DNA of 64,000 nucleotides from the NCBI GenBank assembly GCA_905477785.1, contig CAJQGR010000010.1, positions 41,303-105,302 on the forward strand, written 5' to 3'. The notes beneath the pieces are model-generated. The model saw only the letters and a program-made list of their open reading frames with translations, was not told the DNA's origin and did not search any database. Shown here one piece after another: positions 63,627 to 64,000 of the stretch. Position 1 is the stretch's first letter. Every line of letters begins with the position of its first letter. This stretch comes from an uncultured Hellea sp. GTDB lineage: Bacteria; Pseudomonadota; Alphaproteobacteria; Caulobacterales; Maricaulaceae. The position numbers and the translations under genes are program-made.

Positions 63627-63711
63627 GGAGAGGTGGCCGAGTGGTTAAAGGCGTCAGACTGTAAATCTGATCACTATGTGTACGTTGGTTCGAATCCAAC
63701 CCTCTCCACCA
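63627..63711 (+). tRNA. tRNA-Tyr (GTA)
   Basis: GGAGAGG..CCTCTCC acceptor, CAGACTGTAAATCTG anticodon arm, long variable arm, encoded CCA. Confidence 0.95.
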
Positions 63712-63741
63712 TTAAATAAATAGAAGACGTAAAAGTTTTCG

Positions 63742-63815
63742 GCGGATATGGTGAAATGGTATCATAAGAGCCTTCCAAGCTTAAGGTGCGGGTTCGATTC
63801 CCGCTATCCGCTCCA
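63742..63815 (+). tRNA. tRNA-Gly (TCC)
   Basis: GCGGATA..TATCCGC acceptor, anticodon TCC in GCCTTCCAAGC, GGTTCGATTCC T-arm, encoded CCA. Confidence 0.95.
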
Positions 63816-63883
63816 AATTTCTCAGAAATGAGAAAAACTTTAACCCGGTCGATCGATAATGACCACAACATGTGAGAATTAAA

Positions 63884-64000
63884 ATGGCAAAAGAAAAGTT
63901 TGAACGCAACAAGCCGCATGCGAATATAGGTACGATTGGTCACGTTGATCATGGTAAGACAACGCTGACTGCAGCTATCACTAAATACTTTGGTGATTTT
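63884..64000 (+). CDS. tuf: Elongation factor Tu, N-terminal part (truncated by window edge)
   Basis: Translation [39 protein letters not shown]. Confidence 0.97.
   Translation, partial: MAKEKFERNKPHANIGTIGHVDHGKTTLTAAITKYFGDF

Noticed and set aside
63674-63952. Minus-strand ORF of 92 aa (..ADSGNRTRTLSLEG..VERVGFEPTYT)
   Set aside because: Antisense of tRNA-Tyr, tRNA-Gly and the start of tuf; the GFEPTYT-type string is a familiar spurious translation of reversed tRNA genes.

Overview
64 kb AT-rich bacterial chromosomal window. Gene content and order (trpF-trpB-trpA, ECF sigma/ChrR, glnB-glnA, class II NrdJ, gap-ppc) look alphaproteobacterial. It is mostly housekeeping, with no CRISPR array, IS element or prophage seen. 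Main blocks are: a TonB-dependent receptor next to a TtpC-type TonB/ExbB/ExbD/DUF3450/TPR cluster; an Mrp-type antiporter operon with three NuoL/M/N-like subunits; HtrA plus a two-component system; pepN, typA and sigma/ChrR-like genes; gap-ppc, aspS, nrdJ, glnBA, maeB and a MATE exporter; rimO next to a lone rpsL; a second HtrA, pyrC, trpFBA, rlmB; and tRNA-Tyr/tRNA-Gly/tuf at the right edge. The most notable observations are: (1) ppc is an intact ~944-codon gene missed by the ORF track because its start appears to be ATT, 7 nt after AAGGAG; (2) a solitary rpsL whose product has Arg at both classical streptomycin-resistance positions (K43 and K88, E. coli numbering), directly downstream of rimO, the S12-modifying enzyme; (3) a ChrR-like anti-sigma lacking most canonical zinc ligands in its anti-sigma domain; (4) the composition of the TonB and Mrp clusters; (5) a secreted protein of unknown function built from an internal tandem duplication. 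All product calls are from reading the sequence; no database search was run.
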